From contig CAJJBK010000015.1 in assembly GCA_905182415.1 (NCBI GenBank), positions 1 through 57,988 of the forward strand: DNA of 57,988 nucleotides, read 5' to 3'. Made by a program: the position numbers and the translations under genes. Under the pieces are notes generated by a model that saw only the letters and a list, made by a program, of their open reading frames with translations, had not been told where the DNA came from and did no database searches. Origin of the DNA: an uncultured Woeseiaceae bacterium (GTDB lineage: Bacteria; Pseudomonadota; Gammaproteobacteria; Steroidobacterales; Woeseiaceae). Below are positions 17,739 to 26,621 of the stretch, one piece after another. How positions within the stretch are numbered: position 1 is the stretch's first letter; the number at the start of each line of letters is the position of its first letter.

Positions 17739-18551
17739 ATGTGTAAAAGCTTGACTGGTTATATCTGTATAATAGTTATTAATATTATTTTACTCACATC
17801 TTGCGCCTCATCACCCACTGGGCGAAGTCAAATGATATTAAAATCAGATGCAGCTCTAGAACAAGAAGGGTCACGACAGTTCAAGCAGCTTAGAGAAACG
17901 CTGCCATTAGTTCAAAATCCTGCAACTATCGATTATGTGGCTTGTGTTACCAATGCAATAGTAGATGTTGTTGAAGGAAGAGATGCTGATCTTTATTGGG
18001 AGTTAGCTGTTGTAGATCAATCAGATGTTAATGCTTATGTTTTGCCAGGGGGGAAAATTGTAGTCAATTCAGGAATTTTAACCATGACATCTAATCAGCA
18101 TCAATTAGCAGCAGTCATTGGTCATGAAGTAGCCCATGTGACAGCTCGGCATGCAAATGAGCGTGCATCTAGAGCCGCCGTTACTGATATTGGTGTTGAT
18201 ATTGCTGCAATTATTCTAGGTGGTGGATATCGAAACCAAACACAGGGAGCAAGAAATGCATTATCCACAGGCGCTTTATTGGGCTTATTAAATCCATTTA
18301 GCCGTTTACAGGAAACGGAAGCTGATGTTGTTGGTATTCGATATATGGCAAAAGCAGGTTTTGATCCTAGAGAAAGCGTTGAGTTATGGAAGAATATGAA
18401 TAAGAAAAATGCCTCTAAAATTCCTGAATATTTATCTACTCACCCTTCTGGAGAGACTCGGATTGATGATTTGATTGCTCAATATCCGGTTGCTTTAGAA
18501 TTCTATAATGAAGCAAAAATCAATGGAGTTACTCCAGATTGTAAGCTTTAA
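17739..18551 (+). CDS. M48-family metallopeptidase lipoprotein
   Basis: A 270-residue zinc protease with a lipoprotein signal: hydrophobic stretch then LLTSC (Cys22). The catalytic motif is HEVAH (129-133), followed by TARHANE, and the third ligand glutamate lies in QETEADVVGIRYM. This small periplasmic M48 form without membrane spans resembles the LoiP/YcaL group, which degrades misfolded outer-membrane proteins; the exact subgroup is not resolved. It follows sohB by 40 bases on the same strand and may share its transcript. Confidence 0.9.
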   Translation: MCKSLTGYICIIVINIILLTSCASSPTGRSQMILKSDAALEQEGSRQFKQLRETLPLVQNPATIDYVACVTNAIVDVVEGRDADLYWELAVVDQSDVNAYVLPGGKIVVNSGILTMTSNQHQLAAVIGHEVAHVTARHANERASRAAVTDIGVDIAAIILGGGYRNQTQGARNALSTGALLGLLNPFSRLQETEADVVGIRYMAKAGFDPRESVELWKNMNKKNASKIPEYLSTHPSGETRIDDLIAQYPVALEFYNEAKINGVTPDCKL

Positions 18552-18630
18552 GATTTTGGCTTGTTAATAAAAAATCAACTGATTATGGGCGCAAGCTTTT
18601 TTTTCTAATGATAGATTTGAGGTTAAGATA

Positions 18631-19140
18631 ATGGCATTGCATGTTGTATTTTCTCATGGGCAAGAAAGCGGACCGTGGGGTACAAAAATAAAAATGATGT
18701 CAGATCTTGCGATTAGTATTGGCTGTAAGGTCAAAAGTATTGATTACCAGGGAATTGAAGCTGTAGATCATCGCGTTAAAAAGCTCATTGATGCATGCTC
18801 AACTATTAATGATCCTATATGTCTTGTAGGTTCAAGTATGGGAGGTTTTGTAGCATCAGCGGCTGCCATGGATGTTAGGGCAGTTGGCTTATTTGTTCTG
18901 GCACCTGCTTATTTTATGAAAGGTTTTGAATATACTCCTTTTGAGGTTGCTAATATACCAACAGAGATTGTTCATGGTTGGCATGATGATATCGTTCCGG
19001 TAGAAAATAGCATACGTTTTGCACAACAAAACCAATCTAAAATACATATTGTCAATGGCGATCATCGATTGACTGGAAATATTAAAGATATAAATATTTA
19101 TTTAGAAATTTTTTTGAATCAGTTTATCCTTGATTCATAA
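18631..19140 (+). CDS. Small alpha/beta-hydrolase (YqiA/UPF0227-like esterase)
   Basis: A compact 169-residue alpha/beta-hydrolase without a lid domain. Nucleophile elbow GSSMGG (67-72; Ser69), acid Asp119 or Asp120 in GWHDDIVP, and His145 in NGDHRL make a full triad. The opening VFSHGQESGPWGTKI supplies the oxyanion loop. Size and motifs fit the YqiA-like esterases found in gammaproteobacteria; natural substrate is unknown. The message gap of 79 bases before it contains a GCTTG/CAAGC pair far apart followed by T8 (ending near 18603), too weak to call a terminator. Confidence 0.8.
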   Translation: MALHVVFSHGQESGPWGTKIKMMSDLAISIGCKVKSIDYQGIEAVDHRVKKLIDACSTINDPICLVGSSMGGFVASAAAMDVRAVGLFVLAPAYFMKGFEYTPFEVANIPTEIVHGWHDDIVPVENSIRFAQQNQSKIHIVNGDHRLTGNIKDINIYLEIFLNQFILDS

Positions 19141-19185
19141 TAAAATGGATTATTTCCTCCTATAATATTGTGGTGATTACTTAAT

Positions 19186-20115
19186 ATGGAGAATATAAAA
19201 GTAGCATCTTTTTATCGTTTTCTAAGGATTCATGATCTAGAGGAAATGCGTGAAGAGTTATTGACACTATGCAAAGAATTAAATTTACTTGGTACTATTT
19301 TAATTGCTGAAGAAGGTTTTAATGGATCGATATCAGGTCAGGAGCGTTCAATTATATTTATATTTGATTGGCTTGGGCAGAAATTAAGTATTAAAAACCC
19401 AATTAAAAAGACGGCGCGTTGGGCTGATGTAAAAAAACCTCCATTTAGTAAATTACATATTAAGATTAAAAAAGAGATTGTTGCTCTTGGCCGAGAAGAT
19501 ATTCGACCCTATGAGAAATTTGGAAAATCTGTAATACCAAAAAATTGGAATCAGTTAATACAAAATCCAGAAACTCTTATCATTGATACTCGCAATAAAT
19601 ATGAGATTGACATCGGTTCATTCCCAGGTGCCGTGAATCCGGAGACAAATGCATTTAGAGACTTTTCTGCATTTGCTGAAAAAATACCAGAATCTAAAAA
19701 AAATAAGCCAATAGCAATGTTTTGTACGGGTGGTATTCGTTGCGAGAAAGCCGCTGCACTGATGGTTGAGATGGGTTTTGAGGATGTTAATCAACTTGAA
19801 GGCGGTATATTAAACTATCTAGAAGATATAAAAGAATCAGAAAATATTTGGCAGGGAGAGTGTTTTGTTTTTGATGATCGAGTTGCGGTTGATGGTGCAC
19901 TTAGGGATGGCAAATATATTCAATGTCATGCTTGTCGTCATCCTCTCTCTATTGAGGAAATTCATTCCTCAGATTACCAAGAAGGTATTTCATGCCCAAG
20001 ATGTATAAATACAATTCCTAGCGCTAAACTTGAAGGATTCAAAGAAAGGCAAAAACAAATTAAATTAGCAAAGCAGCGTGGTGAAAAGCACATAGGTAAA
20101 ATTTTAGATAAATAG
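19186..20115 (+). CDS. trhO: tRNA uridine(34) hydroxylase TrhO (rhodanese-like, YceA)
   Basis: Oxygen-dependent enzyme forming 5-hydroxyuridine at tRNA position 34, a precursor of cmo5U/mcmo5U. The 309-residue protein has an N-terminal acylphosphatase-like domain (about 1-95), a rhodanese domain with the active loop CTGGIRCEKA (Cys180), and a C-terminal cysteine-rich part (CHAC at about 246-249 and CPRC near 271-274) typical of the TrhO long form. It stands alone on the plus strand, 45 bases after the esterase gene, and convergent with the P19-like gene. Confidence 0.93.
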   Translation: MENIKVASFYRFLRIHDLEEMREELLTLCKELNLLGTILIAEEGFNGSISGQERSIIFIFDWLGQKLSIKNPIKKTARWADVKKPPFSKLHIKIKKEIVALGREDIRPYEKFGKSVIPKNWNQLIQNPETLIIDTRNKYEIDIGSFPGAVNPETNAFRDFSAFAEKIPESKKNKPIAMFCTGGIRCEKAAALMVEMGFEDVNQLEGGILNYLEDIKESENIWQGECFVFDDRVAVDGALRDGKYIQCHACRHPLSIEEIHSSDYQEGISCPRCINTIPSAKLEGFKERQKQIKLAKQRGEKHIGKILDK

Positions 20116-20167
20116 GTATAAAATTAGATATTTGAGCGATTTAGATTAAAGCTATATAGCTAGATAA

Positions 20168-20698
20168 CTAACGCCTTGATGATAAGGCGACATTTTTAAA
20201 GTCTAAATCATTATAAGTAAAGGTCGTTTTCTTTATCAGCGATCCAATATTTGCGTTCCAATCAAAATGAATACCTAGCTCATCATGACCAGGCGGGTAA
20301 ATAGTAAAAGTGACACTATAAAGCTCATCAATTTTACCGGGCAATTTGATATTTTGTGCATAGTGTAAATTATCCGACATATTTAGATGCGGTGTTAATT
20401 CAATCCGGATTGATTTTCCACTGATACTCGCGATGCTCGCAAATACTCTTAAATAAGCGACAAAACCGCCAATTGGTGATCCTTCCGGTGCTTCATTAGA
20501 CCAGTTAGCAAGCATTTCAATATGAATATCAGTGGTGGATTCAGAGCGAAAATATTTTTTAGGATGGATTGTATCTTTTGGTGCTCCCTCAAAAATTAGA
20601 TTAATACCGGGAGATATATTTTCTTCACCAATGATCATCTCAGCAGAATAAGTATTAGTAGATATAAAAAATAGAATTATTGAATGAAACAGCTTCAT
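20168..20698 (-). CDS. Periplasmic P19/Tp34-like metal-binding protein (remote similarity)
   Basis: A 176-residue exported protein (signal peptide 1-18, ending TYSAE). It is not obviously any common family, but the layout follows P19/Tp34 (Campylobacter P19, Treponema Tp34), periplasmic proteins linked to iron or copper. DIHIE (57-61) corresponds to the first His, NLHYAQNIKLPG (110-121) to GPHYG..., and GIHFDWNANIG (142-152) to GRHVDEETGVG. The metal-site residues of that family (three His and one Met) have counterparts His59, Met107, His112 and His144. The usual partner genes (FTR1-type permease, thioredoxin-like proteins) are absent, so the role is open. A CGCCTT...AAGGCG hairpin overlaps its stop region (about 20173-20190). 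Confidence 0.55.
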   Translation of the reverse strand: MKLFHSIILFFISTNTYSAEMIIGEENISPGINLIFEGAPKDTIHPKKYFRSESTTDIHIEMLANWSNEAPEGSPIGGFVAYLRVFASIASISGKSIRIELTPHLNMSDNLHYAQNIKLPGKIDELYSVTFTIYPPGHDELGIHFDWNANIGSLIKKTTFTYNDLDFKNVALSSRR

Positions 20699-20722
20699 AT
20701 ATATTTTGTTAGATAGATAAAT

Positions 20723-20938
20723 TTATGCATCTAAATTAGGAATTAAGGCACTTTCAAGATTAACAATCATATCCTTTAGAAGTAATCTTCTGGTTTTAAG
20801 TCGCCTCAAATTAAGTTGATCTATTTCCGGTATAGACACTAATAAATCGATCTCCGCATTTATTTTTTGATGCTTAACGCGAAGCTCTTTAAGCCTTGTA
20901 AACTTTTCAAATGAGTCACTATCAATTGTTTTATTCAT
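20723..20938 (-). CDS. DUF465 (YdcH-like) small helical protein
   Basis: A 71-residue basic helical protein. The pattern is that of DUF465/YdcH: RLKELRVKHQKINAEID (15-31), a short turn containing PEIDQLNL, then RRLKTRRLLLKDMI (44-57), predicting an antiparallel two-helix hairpin. Members are small, conserved and of unknown function. It lies 24 bases upstream of the P19-like gene and 94 bases after cysQ on the same strand, so co-transcription with cysQ is possible but not shown. Confidence 0.78.
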   Translation of the reverse strand: MNKTIDSDSFEKFTRLKELRVKHQKINAEIDLLVSIPEIDQLNLRRLKTRRLLLKDMIVNLESALIPNLDA

Positions 20939-21032
20939 ATATTTGAGGTTGTATCCTCAGTTATTTTATAACAATTTTATTCTTACATAATTCATCATAA
21001 AGGCGCAATTATTCCTTGTTCTTGGAGAGCTA

Positions 21033-21830
21033 TCAATCGCTCTTAAGAAAAAGCTCTTTATGTAAAGGAGAATTAATTGCAATAAAATCAGGATTAAGAA
21101 TATTGTCTTTTGTGTTATAGAGAAGAGGCGTACCATCAGTTTTGAGAACCAAACCACCCGCCTGCTCAACAACCGCTTGAGCGGCAGCTGTATCCCATTC
21201 AGAAGTTGGTCCATACCGAGGATAAATATCAGCCAAGCCTTCGGCAATCAGGCAAAATTTTAGTGAGCTGCCCATGGGTTGTAACTCATAATGTTCAATT
21301 TGATTTAAAAAGTTTTTTAAACTGTCTCCCTGGTGCGACCGACTCCCAACAATTCGAATTAACTTGCTAGTTTTTTCTGAGACGTGAATTATTTTTTTAG
21401 TTTTATCTGCTTCAATAATTTGTGCCCCAAAACCAACGCATCCAATATATGTTTTCCTTGAGACTGGAACATAAACGATTCCTAAAATAGCTTTATGATT
21501 ATTGATTAGAGCAATATTAACTGTAAATTCGCCATTTTTTTTAACAAACTCCTTGGTGCCATCCAGTGGATCGATAATCCAGTATTGATGCCATAGCTTT
21601 CTTTCGTCAAAGCTTTGAAGCGATGATTCTTCTGAGATAATTGGTATATTTGGCGTTATTTTTTTTAATCCTTCAACAATAATTTGATGGGATTTTAAAT
21701 CAGCTTGCGTTAAAGGTGAGGTATCTTCTTTTATTGAAACATTAAAATTTGAATTATAAATATCAAGAATCGCATTTCCAGCATTTTGGGAAAGTTCAGT
21801 TAATGGTTCTATGAGATCGACGATATTCAC
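21033..21830 (-). CDS. cysQ: 3'(2'),5'-bisphosphate nucleotidase CysQ
   Basis: Removes the 3'-phosphate of adenosine 3',5'-bisphosphate, a by-product of sulfate assimilation and of CoA-dependent phosphopantetheinyl transfer. The 265-residue inositol-monophosphatase-fold protein has the metal-binding motifs IISEES (64-69, Glu67), DPLDGTKEF (87-95) and EWDTAAAQAV (about 214-223). Length and the DGTKEF signature favour CysQ over SuhB. It is divergent from yrfG (69-base gap). Confidence 0.93.
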   Translation of the reverse strand: MNIVDLIEPLTELSQNAGNAILDIYNSNFNVSIKEDTSPLTQADLKSHQIIVEGLKKITPNIPIISEESSLQSFDERKLWHQYWIIDPLDGTKEFVKKNGEFTVNIALINNHKAILGIVYVPVSRKTYIGCVGFGAQIIEADKTKKIIHVSEKTSKLIRIVGSRSHQGDSLKNFLNQIEHYELQPMGSSLKFCLIAEGLADIYPRYGPTSEWDTAAAQAVVEQAGGLVLKTDGTPLLYNTKDNILNPDFIAINSPLHKELFLKSD

Positions 21831-21899
21831 TTTTTATAGATATTCAGCTTTTGTCATGTTAAAAATATCATCTGCTTATAAAATAATAAAATTATCATA

Positions 21900-22565
21900 A
21901 TGCATCCTTCTTGTAGAAATATCTTAAATAAATGCGATACATTGATGTTGGATATGGACGGAACGCTACTGGATCTTGCTTATGATAGTTTTATTTGGCT
22001 TGATTTGGTACCGAAAGAATACGCAAAAAAAATGAACATGTCTTTGGGCGATGCTACTGCTCAATTATATAAGCATTTTATGAGTTTACAGGGAACGCTC
22101 AAATGGTACAGCTCAGATTATTGGAGTGAATTACTTGATTTAGACATCATAAAGTTACATCAAATGGAAAGAGATAAAATTCAATATCTCACTGGCGCTG
22201 AAGAGTTTCTTAATCTAATTAAAACCTATGATATCCGAGTACTTCTAGTGACTAATGCGCATAATGACATTTTAAAATTAAAATCTGAAGTTATAGGGAT
22301 AGATCAATACTTTGATCAAGTTTATATTTCACATGATTTCGGCGCTCCAAAAGAAAGCCAATTGTTCTGGAAAAAATTAAGTAATGCTGAGCCATTTGAT
22401 ATCAAAAGAACTGTATTCGTCGATGATAATGAGATAGTTCTGGATAGCGCTAAGCAATTTGGCATTAAATCTTTAATTCAAATTACGAAACCAGATAGTA
22501 AGCAAAAGCAACAAATAGCAAAAAACTATCTTGGTGTGAAGGGCGTCTTGGAATTGATAGAGTAA
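21900..22565 (+). CDS. yrfG: HAD-superfamily GMP/IMP nucleotidase, YrfG-like
   Basis: A 221-residue HAD phosphatase: motif I DMDGTLLDL (18-26; Asp18 and Asp20), motif II LLVTNAHND (about 115-123), KES lysine region near 150, and motif IV FVDDNEIVLDSA. The order and the length agree with E. coli YrfG, a purine nucleotide 5'-nucleotidase often found beside cysQ- or nudE-type genes. Specificity is inferred. It ends 23 bases from the convergent rhlB stop. Confidence 0.83.
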   Translation: MHPSCRNILNKCDTLMLDMDGTLLDLAYDSFIWLDLVPKEYAKKMNMSLGDATAQLYKHFMSLQGTLKWYSSDYWSELLDLDIIKLHQMERDKIQYLTGAEEFLNLIKTYDIRVLLVTNAHNDILKLKSEVIGIDQYFDQVYISHDFGAPKESQLFWKKLSNAEPFDIKRTVFVDDNEIVLDSAKQFGIKSLIQITKPDSKQKQQIAKNYLGVKGVLELIE

Positions 22566-22588
22566 AATAATTAAGAAGTAATATTTAT

Positions 22589-23827
22589 TTAGTATTTACT
22601 TTTATATTTACTTTTCTTTTTATAAGGAGGTTTTTTAAGATCAGGTAATTGTGTTGGTTCATACTTAGCCACCGGGATTTTATTGCCAATATATTTCTCT
22701 ATATCGGGAAGTGATATTGCGTATGTCTCACATCCAAAACTAATGGCGTTACCATTAGATCCAGCTCTAGCTGTACGTCCTATTCGATGAACATAATCTT
22801 CTACATCTTGAGGTAGATCATAGTTAATTACGTATTCAACATTAGGAATATGTAGGCCTCTTGATGCTACATCTGTAGCAATTAGGACGCTTAACTGATC
22901 CTCCTCAAATTGCTTTAAGATTTTAATTCTTTTATTTTGTGGTACATCTCCGGAAAGTGCTTTAGCATCGATATTATTTTCCTGTAGATAAGCCTCAACA
23001 ATTTCAATTTCTTTTTTTGTATTGATAAAGACCATAATTTTACTGTTTTCTACTTCTCTAATTAAGCCGACTAAAAGCGGAATTTTCTCTTTGTTGGAAG
23101 GAAAAAAAATCGCCTGCCTAATTCTGTCCCCAGTCATTTTTTCTGGTTCAATTCTTATTAGTTCGGGCTCATTCATATGCTCATAAGCCAACTCCATTAC
23201 TCGATGTGATAAAGTTGCCGAAAAAAGCATATTGAGTCGGTCTTCAGGTTTTGGAAGTCGTCTTAGTAGATAACGTATATCTTTAATGAAACCAAGATCA
23301 AACATTCTATCGGCTTCGTCTAAAACCAAGACTTCGATCTTATGGAGTTTAAAAACTCCTTTTTTATAATAATCGATGATACGTCCAGGCGTACCAATTA
23401 GAAGATCTATCCCATTTCTTATATCAGTGGCTTGTTTTTCGTAGTCGGTCCCTCCGTATGCTAGGCCTATATTGAGTTTTGTGTGATTCGCGAGTGGCTC
23501 AGCATCTTTTGCAATTTGTATAGCAAGTTCACGTGTCGGTGCCAATATGAAAATTCTGGGTTGCTTATTATTAGGAGTATTTCCTTCTTTATTGCTTCTT
23601 AAAATATGCTCTAGAGCCGCAATAAGAAATGCTGCAGTTTTCCCTGTCCCTGTTTGTGCTTGTCCAGCAACATCTTTTCCTTGAAGAGCAATTGGCAAGG
23701 ATTGAGCTTGGATAGGCGTACAATGAGTGAATCCAGATTCAGCTATACCATCAAGAATCTTTTGATCAATATTAAGTGTGTCAAATTTTGTTTGACTTAA
23801 ATGACTTCCTTCAATTACTTTTTTAAT
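22589..23827 (-). CDS. rhlB: DEAD-box ATP-dependent RNA helicase RhlB, apparent AUU start
   Basis: ATP-dependent RNA helicase, degradosome partner in E. coli. No ATG, GTG or useful TTG exists near the true N-terminus. A TTG at 23698 would delete the Q motif. The frame stays open to a TAG at 23879-23881. An ATT at 23825-23827 has AGGA 6 bases upstream and yields a 412-residue protein opening with KKVIEGSHLSQTKF and reaching GFTHCTPIQ, which aligns with E. coli RhlB from its first residues. Motifs in that numbering: Q motif about 33-40, Walker A AQTGTGKT (56-63), DEAD (170-173), SAT near 201, HRIGRTARAG in domain 2, then a lysine-rich tail. The divergent trxA-rho neighbour is the E. coli order. 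Confidence 0.9.
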   Translation of the reverse strand: MKKVIEGSHLSQTKFDTLNIDQKILDGIAESGFTHCTPIQAQSLPIALQGKDVAGQAQTGTGKTAAFLIAALEHILRSNKEGNTPNNKQPRIFILAPTRELAIQIAKDAEPLANHTKLNIGLAYGGTDYEKQATDIRNGIDLLIGTPGRIIDYYKKGVFKLHKIEVLVLDEADRMFDLGFIKDIRYLLRRLPKPEDRLNMLFSATLSHRVMELAYEHMNEPELIRIEPEKMTGDRIRQAIFFPSNKEKIPLLVGLIREVENSKIMVFINTKKEIEIVEAYLQENNIDAKALSGDVPQNKRIKILKQFEEDQLSVLIATDVASRGLHIPNVEYVINYDLPQDVEDYVHRIGRTARAGSNGNAISFGCETYAISLPDIEKYIGNKIPVAKYEPTQLPDLKKPPYKKKSKYKSKY

Positions 23828-23997
23828 AAAAATTCCTAAAATACTTGCAATATGTCTCGCGACGGGTTCAAATTGTATCTATTAAGAGACAACTTTCGTT
23901 GTTTCAACCAAGATTTACTACCCAAATTCAAATTAAGTGACGTTAAAACATCGATATATTGCCTGATTGGGAACTCATCGTCACTTTATTTTTTCAA

Positions 23998-24035
23998 TGC
24001 TCATATATTATAAGTTATATGAGCAAAATTATAAT
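23998..24035 (+). promoter_or_regulatory. 10-bp inverted repeat and -10 element upstream of trxA-rho
   Basis: TGCTCATATA (23998-24007) is repeated in exact inverse as TATATGAGCA (24016-24025), with an 8-base centre. Five bases downstream is TATAAT (24030-24035), a consensus -10 for trxA on the plus strand; a convincing -35 was not found. The repeat would cover the region just upstream of -10, as expected of a repressor or activator site. It is not followed by a T-run on the plus strand. It sits in the 241-base rhlB/trxA divergent gap, which otherwise shows nothing recognisable. Confidence 0.4.
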
Positions 24036-24068
24036 ACTGAAATTATGTTAATTCGGAGGATATAACCG

Positions 24069-24395
24069 GTGGGTGAAAATATTATACAAACGAGCGATGG
24101 TTCATTTGAGACGGATGTTATTAAATCAGAAAAACCAGTGCTACTTGATTTTTGGGCAGAATGGTGCGGACCTTGCAAGATGATAGGGCCTTTGTTGGAT
24201 GAAATTGCTGAGGAATTTAAGGATAAACTTACGGTCGCTAAAATCAATATTGATGAAAATCAAAATACCCCACAGAAATATGCCGTCAGAAGTATTCCTA
24301 CCTTAATGATATTTAAAGATGGCAATGTGCACGCTCAAAAAATGGGAGCATTATCAAAATCTCAATTAGTTGAATTTCTGGAATCAAATTTATGA
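24069..24395 (+). CDS. trxA: Thioredoxin TrxA
   Basis: Cytoplasmic dithiol-disulfide oxidoreductase, 108 residues, the length of E. coli TrxA. Active site WCGPC at 32-36, preceded by DFWAEW, and the cis-proline loop RSIPTLMIF (about 74-82). The start is GTG with GGAGGA ending 8 bases upstream; no ATG is near. The stop overlaps the rho ATG by 4 bases, so both are translated from one message. The order rhlB (divergent), trxA, rho is conserved in gammaproteobacteria. Confidence 0.96.
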   Translation: MGENIIQTSDGSFETDVIKSEKPVLLDFWAEWCGPCKMIGPLLDEIAEEFKDKLTVAKINIDENQNTPQKYAVRSIPTLMIFKDGNVHAQKMGALSKSQLVEFLESNL

Positions 24396-25813
24396 GTGAA
24401 CAAACAAATAATAATAGCCCACGAAGACCAAGACAACCTTCAAATCAATCAAATCGTCGCCGCAGAAGACCCCCACGTCGTAATGATATTTATCCTGATG
24501 ACGGTGAAAGTTTAGAGATAATTTCTGCTGATCAGCTTGAAGCAAGCAAAAAGGGAATGAATCTTACTGACCTTAAAAATAAGCCACCATCTGAATTAGT
24601 TGAATTGGGAGAGTCTCAAGGCTTAGAGAATCTTGCTCGATCGCGAAAACAAGATATTATTTTCGCTATTCTCAAGGCACACGCTAAAAATGGAGAAGAT
24701 ATCTATGGTGATGGTGTATTAGAGATCCTTCAGGATGGCTTTGGATTTCTAAGATCAGCAGATAGTTCTTATCTTGCTGGCCCAGATGATATTTATGTTT
24801 CACCAAGTCAAATACGTCGATTTAATCTAAAAACTGGAGATACTGTTTCTGGTTTAATTAGACCGCCCAAGGAAGGGGAGCGATATTTTGCACTATTAAA
24901 GATTGGTGAAGTCAACTTTGATGCTCCTGGAAATAATCGAAGTAAGGTTCTATTTCAAAATCTTACTCCTCTTCATCCCAATGAGAGATTTACCTTAGAG
25001 CAAGGTAATGGCAGTAAAGAGGATTTAACTGCTCGAATCATAGATATGGCATCACCTATCGGTAAAGGGCAACGAGGCTTGATAGTTTCGCCACCTAAAG
25101 CAGGTAAAACTATTCTTCTGCAAAATATTGCCTCAGCTATATGCGCTAATAATCCTGATGTAACATTGATTGTATTATTGATTGATGAGCGGCCGGAAGA
25201 GGTTACAGAAATGGCAAGAACGGTAAGAGGTGAAGTAGTCTCATCAACATTTGATGAGCCTGCTAGTCGTCATGTCCAAGTTGCTGAAATGGTCATCGAA
25301 AAAGCAAAACGACTGGTAGAGCATAAAAAAGATGTGGTTATTTTGCTTGATTCAATTACTAGACTTGCAAGAGCATACAACACAGTTGTTCCATCCTCCG
25401 GTAAGGTTTTAACAGGTGGTGTTGATGCTAATGCACTTCATCGTCCAAAACGATTCTTTGGAGCTGCTCGTAATATCGAGGAAGGTGGAAGCTTAACTAT
25501 TTTAGCAACCGCACTCGTGGATACAGGCTCTAAGATGGATGAGGTTATTTATGAGGAGTTCAAAGGCACGGGAAATATGGAAATTCATCTCGATCGAAGA
25601 ATCTCAGAAAAAAGAGTATTTCCAGCAATAAATATTAATCGGTCAGGAACAAGAAAAGAAGAATTATTAACTGATCCTGCTGAGCTGCAAAAATTATGGA
25701 TTCTAAGGAAAGTGTTGCACCCAATGGATGAGCTTGCTGCAGTCGAATTTTTGATTAATAAAATGCAAGATACTAAAACTAACAGTAAATTCTTTGACGC
25801 AATGAAGCGTTAA
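24392..25813 (+). CDS. rho: Transcription termination factor Rho with Arg-rich N-terminal extension
   Basis: Hexameric RNA-dependent ATPase that ends transcription. It has 473 residues, about 54 more than E. coli Rho. The E. coli start matches residue 56 ([19 protein letters not shown]). Residues 1-55 are a low-complexity Arg/Pro/Asn-rich tail ([11 protein letters not shown] at 22-32). Then come the RNA-binding domain (DGFGFLRS at 115-122), Walker A PPKAGKT (234-240) and Walker [13 protein letters not shown]. Such basic extensions occur in several lineages and can add RNA affinity. Translation is coupled to trxA through the ATGA overlap. The 113 bases after the stop show no gene or hairpin. 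Confidence 0.96.
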   Translation: MSEQTNNNSPRRPRQPSNQSNRRRRRPPRRNDIYPDDGESLEIISADQLEASKKGMNLTDLKNKPPSELVELGESQGLENLARSRKQDIIFAILKAHAKNGEDIYGDGVLEILQDGFGFLRSADSSYLAGPDDIYVSPSQIRRFNLKTGDTVSGLIRPPKEGERYFALLKIGEVNFDAPGNNRSKVLFQNLTPLHPNERFTLEQGNGSKEDLTARIIDMASPIGKGQRGLIVSPPKAGKTILLQNIASAICANNPDVTLIVLLIDERPEEVTEMARTVRGEVVSSTFDEPASRHVQVAEMVIEKAKRLVEHKKDVVILLDSITRLARAYNTVVPSSGKVLTGGVDANALHRPKRFFGAARNIEEGGSLTILATALVDTGSKMDEVIYEEFKGTGNMEIHLDRRISEKRVFPAININRSGTRKEELLTDPAELQKLWILRKVLHPMDELAAVEFLINKMQDTKTNSKFFDAMKR

Positions 25814-25926
25814 ATTTAGAATTACATTAATGGAAATGATTTATATAGTTTTTTGTGACTCACTTCCGAAAAATAAAGCAGAATAGTATCGTTGTAAAAG
25901 AAGTATTTAGTTAAAGAGAGGGTCTT

Positions 25927-26577
25927 ATGCGTTTAAAATCTTTGCTGCTAATTGTTCTTGCCTCTATTGCATTTCCGGTTATTCAGGCGCAAGAAGTTAA
26001 TACTAATGTTGAGTTCCATGTTGACAGTGATAGCAGTTGGCTGCGAGTTTTAGCATACCCTGATGGCCCGTTACGCCGTTTTGGCCATAATCATGTGATA
26101 TCACATCAAAATATTTCAGGGACTGTTTTAACTACTCAGAATCCTCTTGATTCTATGATTACGCTAGAACTTCAAGTGACAGACTTTGAAGTCGACAATG
26201 CTTCTTTGCGAAAAATTGAAGGCGCTGATTTTGCGAAGGAAGTATCACAGAAAGATATCGATGGAACTCGAGTTAATATGCTTGCTGAAAATTTACTAGA
26301 CGCAGAAAAATTTCCAATAATTAAAGTTTTTTCTAGCTCAATAGATGGAAATTTCCCTAATGTTAATGTTAAAGCAGTAATTACCATTAAAGGTGAAGAG
26401 CATAATATGAACGTCCCAAGCACAATTGAAATTGATCATAAATCCTTCGTAGCAAGAGGTTATATGGAGGTTACGCATGGCGATCTTGGGTTGACACCAT
26501 TTTCCGCCGCGGGAGGTGCATTAACTGTTCGGGATTTGTTGGTCTTAAAATACGAAATATTTGGTAAATCTCAATAG
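25927..26577 (+). CDS. YceI family periplasmic protein (first of two)
   Basis: A 216-residue exported protein with a clear signal peptide (1-21, ending PVIQAQ). The rest is a YceI-like lipocalin fold: RRFGHNHVIS near 57-66, VTDFEVDN, FPIIKVFSSS, ITIKGEEHNMNVP and the terminal GDLGLTPFSAAGG. Family members bind isoprenoid lipids such as polyprenyl or quinone tails in the cavity. It diverges in sequence from the second YceI gene at 28241. AGAGAGG lies 6 bases before the ATG. The flavoenzyme gene is convergent, 44 bases away. Confidence 0.85.
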   Translation: MRLKSLLLIVLASIAFPVIQAQEVNTNVEFHVDSDSSWLRVLAYPDGPLRRFGHNHVISHQNISGTVLTTQNPLDSMITLELQVTDFEVDNASLRKIEGADFAKEVSQKDIDGTRVNMLAENLLDAEKFPIIKVFSSSIDGNFPNVNVKAVITIKGEEHNMNVPSTIEIDHKSFVARGYMEVTHGDLGLTPFSAAGGALTVRDLLVLKYEIFGKSQ

Positions 26578-26621
26578 ATATAACCGCAGTAATCTTCTCT
26601 ATCAATCATATTTCCTGGTAG

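Noticed and set aside
18552-18630. GCTTG/CAAGC followed by T8 as a terminator
   Set aside because: Only five pairs with a loop of almost 30 bases, too weak without other support.
20173-20190. Hairpin CGCCTT...AAGGCG at the end of the P19-like gene as a terminator
   Set aside because: It overlaps the coding end and has no T-run on either strand.
20966-21247. Open frame of 93 residues overlapping cysQ
   Set aside because: It lies mostly inside cysQ in another frame and has no recognisable domain or SD.
23698-23700. TTG start for rhlB
   Set aside because: It would remove the conserved Q motif and the N-terminal 43 residues that align with RhlB.
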